Positions 1 to 9,835 of a stretch of 64,000 nt of DNA are shown here, one piece after another. This DNA is from Afifellaceae bacterium (lineage in GTDB: Bacteria; Pseudomonadota; Alphaproteobacteria; Rhizobiales; Afifellaceae). Below the pieces are notes generated by a model. That model was not told where the DNA came from. It ran no database searches and worked only from the letters and a program-made list of their open reading frames with translations. The DNA lies in assembly GCA_028284625.1 (NCBI GenBank), contig JANQRH010000005.1, forward strand, positions 62,001 to 126,000, read 5' to 3'. The position numbers and the translations under genes were made by a program. Positions within the stretch are counted from its first letter, which is position 1. The number at the start of each line of letters is the position of its first letter.

Positions 1-389
1 CGGCGCCGACCGACCTGACCGGCAGCGCCAACATCCTTTTGGTGGAAGACGAGGAAGCGGTGCGCGCCTTCGCCGGTCGGGCGTTATCAGCGCGTGGCTA
101 CAACGTGCACCAGGCCGCCTCGGGCCCGGAAGCGCTGGATCTCCTCAAGGGCCTCGATGAGCCGCTTGATTTGGTGATTTCCGACGTTGTCATGCCGGGC
201 ATGGACGGCCCGACCCTGATGCGCGAGCTCAGACGCCGGCAGCCCGATCTGAAGATCATCTTCATCTCCGGCTACGCCGAAGACGCCTTCCAGCGCAATC
301 TGCCGGACGAGGAGAGCTTTCAGTTCCTACCGAAGCCGTTTTCCCTGAAAGAGCTCGCCACCACCGTGAAGGCGACGCTGGAAGCCTGA
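1..389 (+). CDS. cckA: CckA hybrid histidine kinase, C-terminal receiver domain (5' truncated by window)
   Basis: Only the last ~128 codons lie in the window; the frame is open to the left edge. The visible part is a response-regulator receiver domain: acidic pair in LLVEDEE, phospho-acceptor Asp in LVISDVVMPGMDGP, the FISGYAEDAF stretch and the KPFSLKELA lysine motif near the end. In alphaproteobacteria CckA is a membrane hybrid kinase that phosphorylates ChpT and through it CtrA and CpdR, controlling the cell cycle. The sequence around GYAEDAF and LPKPFSLKELATTVK and the position just upstream of recA are both typical of CckA. A stand-alone receiver starting at an internal TTG is less likely because no ribosome binding site is evident and the reading frame continues upstream. 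Confidence 0.85.
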   Translation, partial: APTDLTGSANILLVEDEEAVRAFAGRALSARGYNVHQAASGPEALDLLKGLDEPLDLVISDVVMPGMDGPTLMRELRRRQPDLKIIFISGYAEDAFQRNLPDEESFQFLPKPFSLKELATTVKATLEA

Positions 390-418
390 ACCTTTAATCC
401 GCTATGCGCTCCGCCGAA

Positions 419-433
419 GTTCACGCTTCGTTC
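419..433 (+). promoter_or_regulatory. LexA (SOS) operator of recA
   Basis: GTTC, seven bases, GTTC is the alphaproteobacterial LexA-box form. It directly abuts a TTGACA -35 hexamer upstream of recA, where bound LexA would block RNA polymerase. Confidence 0.85.
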
Positions 434-461
434 TTGACAATCGAAAAGAACAGATGATAAA
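434..461 (+). promoter_or_regulatory. recA promoter, sigma70-type
   Basis: TTGACA at 434-439 and a GATAAA-like -10 at 456-461 with a 16-base spacer. It lies immediately after the LexA box and about 56 bases before the recA start codon. The -35 is perfect; the -10 is a visual assignment. Confidence 0.6.
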
Positions 462-517
462 CAAATTGCCTCTTGAAGCCGCGCCTGCGGCCCTTTCGCT
501 GGGAATCGGGGGATGCC

Positions 518-1600
518 ATGGTAAGTCCGCTGCGAGTCGTCGAAGGTTCTAAGGACAGTATGGATAAGACGAAGGCGCTGGACGCCGCGCTCAGCCAGAT
601 TGAGCGGGCCTTCGGCAAGGGCTCCATCATGCGGCTTGGCCGCGACGGCCAGGTGGTGGAGATTTCTACCATTTCCACCGGCTCGCTCAGTCTCGACATG
701 GCGCTGGGCATAGGCGGCCTGCCGCGCGGGCGCATCGTGGAGATTTACGGGCCGGAATCTTCCGGCAAGACCACGCTGGCGCTGCACACCATCGCCGAGG
801 CGCAGAAGATTGGCGGCATCTGCGCCTTCGTCGATGCGGAGCATGCGCTCGACCCGATCTATGCGCGCAAGCTGGGCGTCGATCTCGACGAACTTTTGAT
901 CTCGCAGCCCGATGCCGGCGAGCAGGCCTTGGAGATTGCCGACACGCTGGTGCGGTCCGGCGCCGTCGATGTGCTTGTCGTGGATTCCGTCGCCGCGCTG
1001 ACGCCACGCGCCGAGCTGGAAGGCGAGATGGGCGATTCGCTGCCCGGCATGCAGGCGCGGCTGATGAGCCAGGCGCTGAGGAAGCTCACCGCCTCCATTT
1101 CGCGCTCCAACACGATGGTGATCTTCATCAACCAGATACGCATGAAGATCGGCGTGATGTTCGGCAGCCCGGAGACCACGTCCGGCGGCAATGCTCTGAA
1201 GTTCTACGCGTCCGTTCGGCTCGACATTCGCCGCATCGGCGCCATCAAGGAACGCGACGAGGTGGTCGGCAACCAGACGCGCGTAAAGGTGGTCAAGAAC
1301 AAGCTGGCGCCGCCCTTCAAGCAGGTTGAGTTCGACATCATGTATGGCGAGGGCGTGTCCAAGACCGGCGAACTGCTCGATCTCGGGGTGAAGGCCGGCA
1401 TCGTTGAGAAATCCGGCGCCTGGTTCTCCTATGACAGCCAGCGTCTCGGGCAGGGCCGGGAGAACGCCAAGCATTTCTTGAAAGAGAACCCCGACATGGC
1501 CGGTGAAATCGAGCACGCGATCCGCCAAAGCGCCGGTCTGATCGCCGAGCAGCTTGAGGGCGATGAAGCGGCCGAACCCGACGAAGCCGCGGAGGGGTAG
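518..1600 (+). CDS. recA: Recombinase A
   Basis: DNA-dependent ATPase that forms the presynaptic filament on single-stranded DNA, carries out strand exchange and triggers LexA self-cleavage. The product is 360 aa, the usual rhizobial length. Walker [10 protein letters not shown] lies near residues 78-86, Walker B-like [20 protein letters not shown] follows, then loop L2 around [19 protein letters not shown], and an acidic C-terminal tail ([14 protein letters not shown]). The ATG at 518 is chosen because a GGGGGA ribosome binding site precedes it and the N-terminus matches rhizobial RecA; an internal ATG ([11 protein letters not shown]) is the alternative. A LexA box and promoter lie directly upstream. 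Confidence 0.98.
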   Translation: MVSPLRVVEGSKDSMDKTKALDAALSQIERAFGKGSIMRLGRDGQVVEISTISTGSLSLDMALGIGGLPRGRIVEIYGPESSGKTTLALHTIAEAQKIGGICAFVDAEHALDPIYARKLGVDLDELLISQPDAGEQALEIADTLVRSGAVDVLVVDSVAALTPRAELEGEMGDSLPGMQARLMSQALRKLTASISRSNTMVIFINQIRMKIGVMFGSPETTSGGNALKFYASVRLDIRRIGAIKERDEVVGNQTRVKVVKNKLAPPFKQVEFDIMYGEGVSKTGELLDLGVKAGIVEKSGAWFSYDSQRLGQGRENAKHFLKENPDMAGEIEHAIRQSAGLIAEQLEGDEAAEPDEAAEG

Positions 1601-1640
1601 GCAGCTCCCGACTTGTTGGTCTCAGGAGCACCCCTCATCG

Positions 1641-1728
1641 GTCGTCATGCCCGGACTTGATCCGGGCATCCATCCTTAAGAGCGGGCTCTCCGCTATGGA
1701 TTGCCGGGTCAAGCCCGGCAATGACGAC
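1641..1728. repeat. Palindromic intergenic repeat, double-hairpin type
   Basis: Outer inverted ends GTCGTCAT / ATGACGAC enclose two perfect or near-perfect hairpins: ATGCCCGGACTTGATCCGGGCAT and TTGCCGGGTCAAGCCCGGCAA. This arrangement is characteristic of short dispersed repeats in intergenic DNA of Rhizobiales genomes. It lies between recA and alaS, where it could also act as a transcription barrier. Confidence 0.8.
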
Positions 1729-1873
1729 AATCTACACCTTTCGTAACGCTGGGCCTCTCAAAATCCTCCCTTGCTGGACAGCCCTTAAGCCCGCGGTCTA
1801 AATGCAGCGGAATCAAGGGGCTGGGCTGATCGATCGCCGCTGAGCGGGGCGATCGGTGCCGGGCAGAGGTGAG

Positions 1874-4543
1874 ATGGCGAGCGTCAACGACATCCGCAGC
1901 GCGTTTATCGATTACTTCGTGAGCGAGGGGCATGAATCCGTCGCCTCCGGACCGCTTGTGCCGCGCAACGACCCGACCCTGATGTTCGCCAATGCCGGCA
2001 TGGTGCAGTTCAAGGACTACTTCACCGGCCGCGCCAGGCCGCCTTATCCGCGCGCCGTCACCGCGCAAAAGGTCGTGCGCGCCGGCGGCAAGCACAACGA
2101 CCTTGACAATGTCGGCTACACCGCCCGTCATCACACATTTTTCGAGATGCTGGGGAACTTCTCCTTCGGCGACTATTTCAAGGAACGCGCCATCGAGCTC
2201 GCCTGGCGGCTGATCACCAAGGAGTACGGCCTGCCGGCGGAACGGCTTCTGGCAACCGTGTTCGTCGATGACGACGACGCGTTCGAACTTTGGAAGAAGG
2301 TCGCAGGCCTTCCGGAATCACGCATTCTTCGCATCGCCGGCTCCGACAATTTCTGGGCCATGGGCGATACCGGCCCGTGCGGGCCCTGCTCGGAGATCTT
2401 CTTCGACCACGGCGAGGACGTGTGGGGCGGTCCACCCGGTTCCCGGGAGGAGGACGGCGACCGCTTCGTTGAGATCTGGAACCTCGTCTTCATGCAGTTC
2501 GAGCAGGTCTCCAAGGATGAGCGCGTCGAACTGCCCAGCCCATCCATCGACACTGGCATGGGGCTGGAGCGCATTGCCGCCGTCCTGCAGGGCACGCACG
2601 ACAATTACGACATCGATCTCTTCCAGACGTTGATAACCGCCGTGCACGATCATGTCGGCGCACCGTCCAATCCCGTGAACCAGGCAAGCCCACGCGTCAT
2701 CGCCGACCATTTGCGCGCCACCGCCTTCCTCATCGCCGACGGCGTGCTGCCGTCGAACGAAGGCCGCGGCTATGTGCTCCGCCGCATCATGCGCCGCGCC
2801 ATGCGCCACGCGCATCTACTCGGCGCCGGTGAGCCCGCCATCTACAAGCTCGTGCCGGTCTTGGTGCGCGAGATGGGGCAGGCTTATTCGGAGCTCGGCC
2901 GCGCCGAGGGGCTCCTCACCGAAACACTCCGGCTCGAGGAGGCGCGCTTCCAGCGTACGTTGGCGCGCGGTCTGTCGCTGCTTGAGGAGGCGAGCGGCGG
3001 GCTCAGCAAGGGCGACACGCTCGACGGCGAGACCGCCTTCAAGCTTTACGACACTTACGGCTTCCCGCTTGACCTCACCCAGGACGCGTTGAAGACGCGC
3101 GGCATCGGCGTGGACATCAGCGGCTTCACGCATGCCATGGATCGCCAGCGTGCCGAAGCGCGCGCCCATTGGTCAGGCTCGGGCGAGGCGGCGACGGAGA
3201 CGGTCTGGTTTGGCTTGCGTGAAACCCACGGCGCCACGGAGTTCCTCGGCTACGACACAGAGAGCGCTGAGGCCGAGGTGAGGGCGCTGGTTAATGACGG
3301 CGCCGAGGTCGACGCGCTCGGCGAAGGCGACGAAGGCGTGATCCTCGTCAACCAGACACCGTTCTACGGAGAGGCGGGAGGCCAGGTCGGCGACACCGGG
3401 TTGATTGAATCGGAGAACGGCGCGCGCTTCCGCGTGACCGACACGCAACGCAAGGCCGATGGTCTCATCGTGCATGTCGGCAAGGTCGAGATCGGCGGCT
3501 TTGTCAGCGGCCAGGCCGTGCGGCTTGTCGTTGACGGCGCGCGGCGGAGCGCCATTCGCGCCAACCATTCCGCCACGCATCTTCTGCATGAGGCGCTACG
3601 TCAGACACTTGGCACGCATGTGGCGCAGAAGGGATCGCTCGTGGCGCCTGAGCGGCTGCGTTTCGACTTCTCTCATCCCAAGCCCGTCTCCGACGACGAG
3701 GTGGAGGCGATCGAAGACATGGCGAACGCCATCGTGCTGCAGGACGCGCCGGTCGAGACGCGCCTCATGGACCGCGACAGCGCCATTGAGTCCGGCGCCA
3801 TGGCACTCTTCGGCGAGAAATACGGCGACGAGGTGCGCGTTGTCTCCATGGGCGAGGCGCTCACCGGCGACAAGACCGGCAAGACCTACTCCGTCGAGCT
3901 TTGCGGCGGCACGCATGTGGGTCGCACTGGCGAGATCGGCCTTTTGACGGTGCTTGCCGAAAGTGCGGTAGCCGCTGGCGTGCGCCGCGTCGAAGCGCTC
4001 ACCGGCAACGCAGCGCGACGCCATCTCGCCGAGCAGGACAAGCGGGTGCGCGAGATCGCCGGCAAGCTGAAGGCGCGGCCCGATGAGGCGCTGGCGCGCG
4101 TCGATCAGCTTGTCGAAGAGCGGCGCCGGCTTGAGCGCGAGCTGGCGGAGGCGAAGAAGAAGCTCGCCATGGGCGGCGGTGGCGGCGAAGAGCCGGCCGT
4201 CAAGGCGATCGGCGCCATCAAGGTCATGGCCCGCGCGGTGGAGGGAGTCGCGCCGAAGGATCTGCGCGGCCTGGTCGACCAGGGCAAAGAGCAGGTCGGG
4301 TCCGGCGTCGTAGCCATCGTTGGCGTCAGCGACGGCAAGGCCGGGCTGGTCGTCGGCGTCACCGACGATCTGACCGACAAGATCAACGCCGTTGATCTGG
4401 TGCGGCTCGGCTCAGAAGCGCTTGGCGGCAAGGGCGGCGGCGGTCGACCCGATTTGGCGCAGGCCGGCGGGCCCAACGCCGCCGGCGCCGACGCGGCCCT
4501 TCGGGCGATTACCGGCCGTATTGGCGAACTCGCCGAGGCGTAG
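1874..4543 (+). CDS. alaS: Alanyl-tRNA synthetase
   Basis: Charges tRNA-Ala and hydrolyses mischarged Ser- and Gly-tRNA. The 889-aa product has the class II catalytic core ([20 protein letters not shown], then [12 protein letters not shown]), a tRNA-recognition region, an editing domain with the metal ligands HSATH (about residue 565) and CGGTH (about residue 677), a coiled-coil linker and a C-terminal DHHA1 domain ending in a [16 protein letters not shown] glycine-rich motif. All expected parts are intact and the length is normal. The ATG at 1874 follows a GAGGTGAG ribosome binding site and gives the canonical start [15 protein letters not shown]. It follows recA as in other Rhizobiales. Confidence 0.98.
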   Translation: MASVNDIRSAFIDYFVSEGHESVASGPLVPRNDPTLMFANAGMVQFKDYFTGRARPPYPRAVTAQKVVRAGGKHNDLDNVGYTARHHTFFEMLGNFSFGDYFKERAIELAWRLITKEYGLPAERLLATVFVDDDDAFELWKKVAGLPESRILRIAGSDNFWAMGDTGPCGPCSEIFFDHGEDVWGGPPGSREEDGDRFVEIWNLVFMQFEQVSKDERVELPSPSIDTGMGLERIAAVLQGTHDNYDIDLFQTLITAVHDHVGAPSNPVNQASPRVIADHLRATAFLIADGVLPSNEGRGYVLRRIMRRAMRHAHLLGAGEPAIYKLVPVLVREMGQAYSELGRAEGLLTETLRLEEARFQRTLARGLSLLEEASGGLSKGDTLDGETAFKLYDTYGFPLDLTQDALKTRGIGVDISGFTHAMDRQRAEARAHWSGSGEAATETVWFGLRETHGATEFLGYDTESAEAEVRALVNDGAEVDALGEGDEGVILVNQTPFYGEAGGQVGDTGLIESENGARFRVTDTQRKADGLIVHVGKVEIGGFVSGQAVRLVVDGARRSAIRANHSATHLLHEALRQTLGTHVAQKGSLVAPERLRFDFSHPKPVSDDEVEAIEDMANAIVLQDAPVETRLMDRDSAIESGAMALFGEKYGDEVRVVSMGEALTGDKTGKTYSVELCGGTHVGRTGEIGLLTVLAESAVAAGVRRVEALTGNAARRHLAEQDKRVREIAGKLKARPDEALARVDQLVEERRRLERELAEAKKKLAMGGGGGEEPAVKAIGAIKVMARAVEGVAPKDLRGLVDQGKEQVGSGVVAIVGVSDGKAGLVVGVTDDLTDKINAVDLVRLGSEALGGKGGGGRPDLAQAGGPNAAGADAALRAITGRIGELAEA

Positions 4544-4954
4544 CTAAATCCGCGCCGGAAGGTCCGTTTCGCCGCCCGGCAGGCAATCGACCGGCTCACT
4601 GACGGAGATGATGCGCCTCTCAGCATCGAATGCGAGAACCACAGCAGCGTCTGCGGCAGCGCCGGCGACGCCGTTCTCCACCGTCACGGAGGCGCCCTCA
4701 GGGCCATAGCGAAGCGCCAGCGTCACAAAGTGTGTCGCCGCCTCCGGCTGGTCGAGCAGCAGCTCCTGCTCTGCAGCTAGCGGCAGCGCACAGGCGGTGC
4801 CGTCGAAGCTCGCCTTTTGCAGCGTCGCATCACTGGGCGCTGCCACAACGATCGGCGCGCCGCGCGGTCCGCTGAGAAGGTCGGGCCCAAGGAGGACCAT
4901 CGCCGCGCCCAGGCCTAAGATCGGCAGCGCCAACCCGAAGAGCATGCGAATCAT
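4544..4954 (-). CDS. Exported or membrane-anchored protein of unknown function
   Basis: A 136-aa protein that I do not recognise. Residues ~5-25 (FGLALPILGLGAAMVLLGPDL) are hydrophobic and could be a signal anchor or signal peptide. The remainder is acidic, has two cysteines about 70 residues apart (TACALPL and VDCLPGG), and looks like a small beta-rich periplasmic domain. The start ATG is preceded by a TTTGGAGG ribosome binding site. The stop codon abuts that of the convergent alaS, so the two genes meet tail to tail with no spacer. It lies downstream of icd in the same orientation and may share its transcript. Confidence 0.7.
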   Translation of the reverse strand: MIRMLFGLALPILGLGAAMVLLGPDLLSGPRGAPIVVAAPSDATLQKASFDGTACALPLAAEQELLLDQPEAATHFVTLALRYGPEGASVTVENGVAGAAADAAVVLAFDAERRIISVSEPVDCLPGGETDLPARI

Positions 4955-5030
4955 CGAAAGCCTCCAAAAAGGAACCGACTGCGCCCCTATATAGGCTGCA
5001 AGGGCCCTGAGGTAAGGCCTTTTGTCGGCC

Positions 5031-6242
5031 TCAGCCCATCGCTTTTTGTAAATTTTCGTCGACCTTGTCGAGGAAGCCGGAGGTGGAGAGCCACGGCTGA
5101 TCGGGCCCGACCAGAAGCGCTAAGTCTTTGGTCATAAAGCCGGATTCGATCGTCTCAATCGTCACGCGCTCCATCGTATCGGCAAAGCGCGTCAGGGCGT
5201 CGTTCCCGTCAAGTTTACCGCGATGGGCAAGACCGCGCGTCCACGCGAAGATCGATGCGGTTGAGTTGGTGGAGGTCTCCTTGCCTTCCTGGTGCAGGCG
5301 GTAATGGCGCGTCACGGTGCCGTGAGCGGCCTCGGCCTCAAGCGTCCGCCCATCCGGCGACATCAGGACAGAGGTCATCAGGCCGAGCGAGCCAAATCCT
5401 TGCGCCACCGTGTCGGACTGTACGTCGCCATCGTAGTTCTTACAGGCCCAGACATAGCCGCCCGACCACTTCAGCGCCGCCGCCACCATGTCGTCGATCA
5501 GCCGGTGCTCGTAGGTGATGTTCTTGGCCTCGAACTCCTGACGGAACTCCGCGTCGAAGACCTCCTGGAAGATATCCTTGAAGCGCCCGTCATAGGCTTT
5601 GAGGATCGTGTTCTTGGTGGAGAGGTAGACGGGATAGTCGCGCGCCAATCCGTAATTGAGCGAGGCGCGGGCAAAGTCGCGGATCGACTCGTCGAGATTG
5701 TACATCGCCATGGCAATGCCGGAGCCCGGCGCGTCGAATACCTCTCGCTCAATGACCTCGCCGTCCTCGCCCTCAAACCGGATGGTCAGTTTGCCCTTGC
5801 CTGGAAAGAGCATGTCGGTGGCGCGGTATTGGTCGCCGAACGCATGACGGCCGATGATGATCGGCTTGGTCCAGCCCGGTACCAGGCGCGGCACGTTGCG
5901 GCAGATGATCGGCTCACGGAAGATGACGCCGCCCAGGATGTTGCGGATGGTGCCGTTCGGCGAGCGATACATGCGCTTCAGCCCGAACTCCTCCACGCGC
6001 GCCTCGTCCGGGGTAATGGTGGCGCATTTCACACCGACGCCTGCTTCCCGGATGGCGTTGGCCGCATCCACCGTCACCTGGTCATCGGTGGCGTCGCGGT
6101 GCTCGATGCCAAGATCGAAGTAGCGCAGCTCGATGTCGAGGTAGGGGTGGATCAGCTTGTCTTTGATGAACTGCCAGATGATCCGGGTCATCTCGTCGCC
6201 ATCGAGCTCTACGACGGGGTTTGCGACCTTGATCTTGTCCAT
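5031..6242 (-). CDS. icd: Isocitrate dehydrogenase, NADP-dependent
   Basis: Oxidatively decarboxylates isocitrate to 2-oxoglutarate in the TCA cycle and supplies NADPH. The 403-aa protein begins [20 protein letters not shown] and carries [14 protein letters not shown] (substrate loop), a metal/substrate region around [22 protein letters not shown], and [15 protein letters not shown] near the cofactor site. This is the eukaryote-like homodimeric IDH subfamily found in alphaproteobacteria, not the E. coli type. The ATG at 6242 is preferred over a TTG one codon upstream because it gives the family N-terminus and has an AAAGG motif at suitable spacing. Confidence 0.96.
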   Translation of the reverse strand: MDKIKVANPVVELDGDEMTRIIWQFIKDKLIHPYLDIELRYFDLGIEHRDATDDQVTVDAANAIREAGVGVKCATITPDEARVEEFGLKRMYRSPNGTIRNILGGVIFREPIICRNVPRLVPGWTKPIIIGRHAFGDQYRATDMLFPGKGKLTIRFEGEDGEVIEREVFDAPGSGIAMAMYNLDESIRDFARASLNYGLARDYPVYLSTKNTILKAYDGRFKDIFQEVFDAEFRQEFEAKNITYEHRLIDDMVAAALKWSGGYVWACKNYDGDVQSDTVAQGFGSLGLMTSVLMSPDGRTLEAEAAHGTVTRHYRLHQEGKETSTNSTASIFAWTRGLAHRGKLDGNDALTRFADTMERVTIETIESGFMTKDLALLVGPDQPWLSTSGFLDKVDENLQKAMG

Positions 6243-6415
6243 CAATCGAAGCCTTTCTGAAAGGCGCCACGTTCAGCGCCGGAAGGTAGGAATTTGGCGG
6301 GGAAGCGCCCTATAGCAAAGCTATTAAGGGTCGCCAACCAAAGCCCCTGGGCGGCGGGTTCGCTGGCCGGGGCCCTTAGGCTCTGCTACCGGAGGCATTT
6401 CTCAGCGAGGTTGTT

Positions 6416-7210
6416 ATGTCCGCCGCCGGCGCGTTGCCTCCAAATGCGCTTCAAAGCCCCGCCATCGTCCTGGTTGAGCCGCAGCTCGGCGAGAATATCG
6501 GTGCGGCGGCGCGCGCCATGGCGAACTTCGGGCTCACGGATCTGCGCCTCGTGGCACCGCGCGACGGCTGGCCGAACCGGAAGGCGCGCGCTGCCGCCAG
6601 CGGCGCCAGCGCCATTGTCGATGACGCGCGGATATTCAACAGCACCGAGGAGGCGGTTGCCGATCTGAACTTTGTCTATGCTGCTACAGCCCGCAGCCGC
6701 GACTTGCCCAAACAGGTCGTCGGGCCGCGTGAGGCCGTGGAGACCCTGCGCCAGCGCGCGGCCCAGGGTCAGGCGGCCGGCGTGCTCTTCGGCCGCGAGC
6801 GCTGGGGCCTGACCAACGAGGAGGTCGCGCTCGCCGATTGCATCGTCACTTATCCGGTCAATCCGGCTTTCGCCTCGCTCAATGTCGCTCAGGCGGTGCT
6901 GCTTCTTGCTTATGAATGGCTGGCCGCCGGCTTGGACGGCACGCTCCCGACCCGCGATGCCTTTCAGGAGATGGACCTGACGCCGGCGCCGAAAGCTCAT
7001 CTCCTTGGCCTCATGCAGCACCTGGAGGACGCGCTGGAGCCGACCGGCTATTTCCGCACAGAAGACATGAAACCGACCATGGTGCAGAACCTCCGCGCGC
7101 TTCTGCAGCGCGCCGGCTTCACACGCGACGAGATCGACGTGCTCCACGGCGTTGTTGCAGCGCTTGAGCGGCAGCGCGGACGGCGCGAGGACGGAGCGTC
7201 GGATGCGTGA
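6416..7210 (+). CDS. trmJ: TrmJ-like tRNA (Cm32/Um32) methyltransferase, SPOUT family
   Basis: Methylates the 2'-OH of ribose in the tRNA anticodon loop using S-adenosylmethionine. The 264-aa protein has SPOUT/TrmH-fold motifs: motif 1 [23 protein letters not shown], motif 2 [19 protein letters not shown] and motif 3 [20 protein letters not shown], followed by a helical C-terminal extension ([26 protein letters not shown]) typical of the TrmJ group. It overlaps murI by 8 bases, implying translational coupling, and belongs to the conserved icd-trmJ-murI-rpsD neighbourhood. Position 32 specificity is inferred from subfamily. Confidence 0.85.
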   Translation: MSAAGALPPNALQSPAIVLVEPQLGENIGAAARAMANFGLTDLRLVAPRDGWPNRKARAAASGASAIVDDARIFNSTEEAVADLNFVYAATARSRDLPKQVVGPREAVETLRQRAAQGQAAGVLFGRERWGLTNEEVALADCIVTYPVNPAFASLNVAQAVLLLAYEWLAAGLDGTLPTRDAFQEMDLTPAPKAHLLGLMQHLEDALEPTGYFRTEDMKPTMVQNLRALLQRAGFTRDEIDVLHGVVAALERQRGRREDGASDA

Positions 7211-8036
7211 GGGTCAGGGCCGTTCCGGCCCGATCCTCGTCTTCGATTCCGGCATTGGCGGGCTGTCGGTGCTTTCCGCCATCCGAGCCAAGCTTCCCGA
7301 CGCGCGTTTCGCTTACGCCGCCGATGATGCTGCCTTTCCCTATGGCGACTGGGAGGAGACGGCGCTTTGCGATCACATCGGCGCGCTGATGGGAGACCTC
7401 ATCGCCGCCCATGGTCCGGCCGTGATCGTCATCGCCTGCAACACGGCCTCCACCTTGGTTCTGCCGTCGCTTCGCGAACGCTTCTCCGTGCCGTTTGTCG
7501 GTACCGTGCCGGCGATCAAGCCGGCGGCAGAGCAGACGATGAGCGGCGTCGTCGCCGTGCTCGCCACGCCCGGTACGATGAAGCGCGACTACACACGCGA
7601 CCTGATCCGCACGTTTGCCGGTGCCTGTCATGTCCGCTTGGTCGGCGCCCCGGGCCTGGCTGCGGAAGCTGAGGCGTTGATGCGCGGATCGCCCGTCGAC
7701 CACGCGCGGATCACCGCGGAGATCGCGCCGTGCTTTGTAGAGATGGACGGCCGCCGCACCGACATCGTGGTGCTTGCCTGCACGCATTATCCGTTTCTTG
7801 CCAATGTCTTGGCGGAGCTGGCGCCGTGGCCCGTCACATGGCTCGACCCCGCGCCTGCGATTGCCAGACGCGTCGCAACCGTGCTCGGCGGAGCCGAGGC
7901 AGCGGCCGGAGCACCGTCCTTCGCTGTCTTCACGAGCGGCAAGGAACTGCCCGCCGGCCTCCATTCGCTGCTCGTCGCGCATGGCGTGCCGCCAATCGTC
8001 CCGCACGGCGCCACCACCGCGCCAGCCGCGACCTGA
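7203..8036 (+). CDS. murI: Glutamate racemase
   Basis: Interconverts L- and D-glutamate for peptidoglycan. The 277-aa cytoplasmic protein has the N-terminal [12 protein letters not shown] motif and the two catalytic cysteines in IACNTASTL and LACTHYPFL. The ATG at 7203 overlaps the end of trmJ and gives [17 protein letters not shown]; a further upstream in-frame start would extend into trmJ without family support. Length and motif spacing are normal. Confidence 0.95.
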   Translation: MREGQGRSGPILVFDSGIGGLSVLSAIRAKLPDARFAYAADDAAFPYGDWEETALCDHIGALMGDLIAAHGPAVIVIACNTASTLVLPSLRERFSVPFVGTVPAIKPAAEQTMSGVVAVLATPGTMKRDYTRDLIRTFAGACHVRLVGAPGLAAEAEALMRGSPVDHARITAEIAPCFVEMDGRRTDIVVLACTHYPFLANVLAELAPWPVTWLDPAPAIARRVATVLGGAEAAAGAPSFAVFTSGKELPAGLHSLLVAHGVPPIVPHGATTAPAAT

Positions 8037-8234
8037 ACGCGGCGGTTTGACAGAACACGCCAAAGCCCCTAAGTGACCGCGCGACGCTGGCTTTCCGGCG
8101 TCATCGCACCCGTGGGGTTTTTCCGAACAATCGGATCTGGCGTGCTCCGCCGACCCCTGTCGGCCGCGGGATTGTTTCGGTCCTGAGGCAGAGGATGGGC
8201 GCGTTTCGAAGCTCGAAACGGTAAGGACGACACG

Positions 8235-8852
8235 ATGAGCAAACGCAATTCGGCGAAATACAAAATCGATCGCCGCATGGGCGAGAATATCTGGGGCCGC
8301 CCCAAGAGCCCCGTCAACAAGCGCGAATACGGCCCCGGCCAGCACGGCCAACGGCGCAAGACAAAGCTCTCCGATTTCGGCACGCAGCTGAAAGCCAAGC
8401 AGAAGCTCAAGGGCTATTACGGCAACATCTCGGAGAAGCAGTTCCACCGCATCTACACCGAAGCGGCGCGCCTGCGCGGTGACACGTCGGAGAACCTGAT
8501 CGGTCTTTTGGAATCGCGGCTCGACGCGCTCATCTACCGCGCCAAATTCGTGCCCACGCCCTTTGCCGCTCGGCAATTCGTCAGCCACGGCCACGTCACC
8601 GTGAACGGCAAGCGGGTCAACATCCCGAGCTATCGCTGCAAGATCGGCGACGTGATCGAGGTGCGCGAGAAGTCCAAGCAGATGGGACTGGTGCTGGAGT
8701 CCGTTGAACTCGCGGAGCGCGATGTGCCCGACTACGTCGAAGCCGACCACAACAAGATGACCGCGCGCTATCTGCGCCAGCCGGCTTTCGCCGACGTGCC
8801 TTATCCGGTCGTGATGGAACCCAACCTCGTGGTGGAGTTCTACTCCCGCTAA
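8235..8852 (+). CDS. rpsD: 30S ribosomal protein S4
   Basis: Primary 16S rRNA-binding protein that nucleates 30S assembly. The 205-aa sequence matches alphaproteobacterial S4, with [21 protein letters not shown] at the N-terminus, [18 protein letters not shown], and an S4 RNA-binding domain containing [20 protein letters not shown]. It has its own upstream spacer of ~200 bases after murI in which I see no clear regulatory RNA. A rho-independent terminator follows. Confidence 0.98.
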   Translation: MSKRNSAKYKIDRRMGENIWGRPKSPVNKREYGPGQHGQRRKTKLSDFGTQLKAKQKLKGYYGNISEKQFHRIYTEAARLRGDTSENLIGLLESRLDALIYRAKFVPTPFAARQFVSHGHVTVNGKRVNIPSYRCKIGDVIEVREKSKQMGLVLESVELAERDVPDYVEADHNKMTARYLRQPAFADVPYPVVMEPNLVVEFYSR

Positions 8853-8880
8853 ATCGCCGCTCTTCGGCCGCAAGTTTACC

Positions 8881-8914
8881 AAACACCCGCCGGATGAAGG
8901 CGGGTGTTTCATTT
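8881..8914 (+). terminator. Rho-independent terminator after rpsD
   Basis: AAACACCCGCC, a 7-base loop, GGCGGGTGTTT: an 11-bp perfect stem whose 3' arm ends in TTT followed by CATTT. It ends just before the next gene's start region. Confidence 0.8.
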
Positions 8915-8932
8915 AGCGGGTATGAAACGCGC

Positions 8933-9835
8933 ATGATCACGCGGCGGCAGTTTCTGACCGGCCTTTGCGGCAGTGTCGCGCTTGGCGGCGCGTTCGGCAG
9001 CTATGCCTTCGCGGTAGAGCCGCGCTTTCGGCTGGTCGTCACCGAATATGAGCTCGCCACGCATCGCTGGCGTAATGCCAAACCGCTGCGCATCGTGGCG
9101 CTGTCCGACATCCATGCCTGCGAGCCCTGGATGCCGGAAAGCCGCATCCGTGCTATCGTGGAACAGGCCAACGCACTTGGCGGCGACATCATCGTTCTGC
9201 TCGGCGACTTCACCGCCGGCCTCGGCCCATTCAAGCTGGCGCCGGTAGCGGCGCGTGTCTGGGGGAGGGCCCTTGCGGAGCTCTCCGCTCCGCTCGGCGT
9301 CCATGCCATCCCGGGCAACCATGATTGGTGGACGAACCTCAACGAGGTGACCGACACACTGAGCGCCGCCGGTATCAACATCTATCAGAACCGCGCGCAG
9401 CACTTCTCCGCGCCATCGCCGTTCTGGCTCGCCGGCACCGACAGCATCGTTGCGCATCGGCTTCCCGGCCCCGGCCATTTCAACGGCGAAGATGACCTGC
9501 CGGGCACGCTGGCGCAGATCACCGACGACGCGCCGGCGATTTTGATGGCGCACGAGCCGGACCTTTTCGTCGACGTGCCGGATCGTTTTGCCGTGACCCT
9601 GTCGGGGCACACGCATGGCGGCCAGGTGCGGCTACCGTTCTTGGGACGTCCGGTGGTGCCGTCGGCCTTCGGTCAGCGCTTCGCTTATGGGCACATCCGC
9701 GAGACGGGTCGCGATCTGATCGTCTCCGCCGGGCTCGGCTGCTCCATCATGCCCGTTCGCCTTGGCGTGCCGCCGGAGATCACCGTGGTGACGTTGAAGG
9801 GCGCCGAGGCGCCTATGGCCCTGTCTGCGGGCTAA
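8933..9835 (+). CDS. Tat-exported metallophosphoesterase (YaeI/YkuE-like)
   Basis: A calcineurin-like phosphoesterase, probably acting at the membrane or in the periplasm. The 300-aa protein starts MITRRQFLTGLCGSVALGG, a twin-arginine signal. All metal-binding motifs are present: LSDIHACEPW, LLGDFTAG, IPGNHDWW, AHEPDLF and LSGHTHGGQVRLP. YkuE/YaeI relatives include UDP-2,3-diacylglucosamine hydrolase-like and lipid-associated phosphatases, but the substrate here cannot be read from sequence. ATG 8933 is chosen because it starts exactly at the Tat motif; an earlier ATG lies inside the rpsD terminator. The 3' end overlaps the convergent MFS gene by 23 bases. Confidence 0.88.
   Translation: MITRRQFLTGLCGSVALGGAFGSYAFAVEPRFRLVVTEYELATHRWRNAKPLRIVALSDIHACEPWMPESRIRAIVEQANALGGDIIVLLGDFTAGLGPFKLAPVAARVWGRALAELSAPLGVHAIPGNHDWWTNLNEVTDTLSAAGINIYQNRAQHFSAPSPFWLAGTDSIVAHRLPGPGHFNGEDDLPGTLAQITDDAPAILMAHEPDLFVDVPDRFAVTLSGHTHGGQVRLPFLGRPVVPSAFGQRFAYGHIRETGRDLIVSAGLGCSIMPVRLGVPPEITVVTLKGAEAPMALSAG

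Noticed and set aside
7119-8912. A 597-codon open frame on the minus strand across murI and rpsD.
   Set aside because: Antisense to two clear genes and to the rpsD terminator; no recognisable domain or ribosome binding site.
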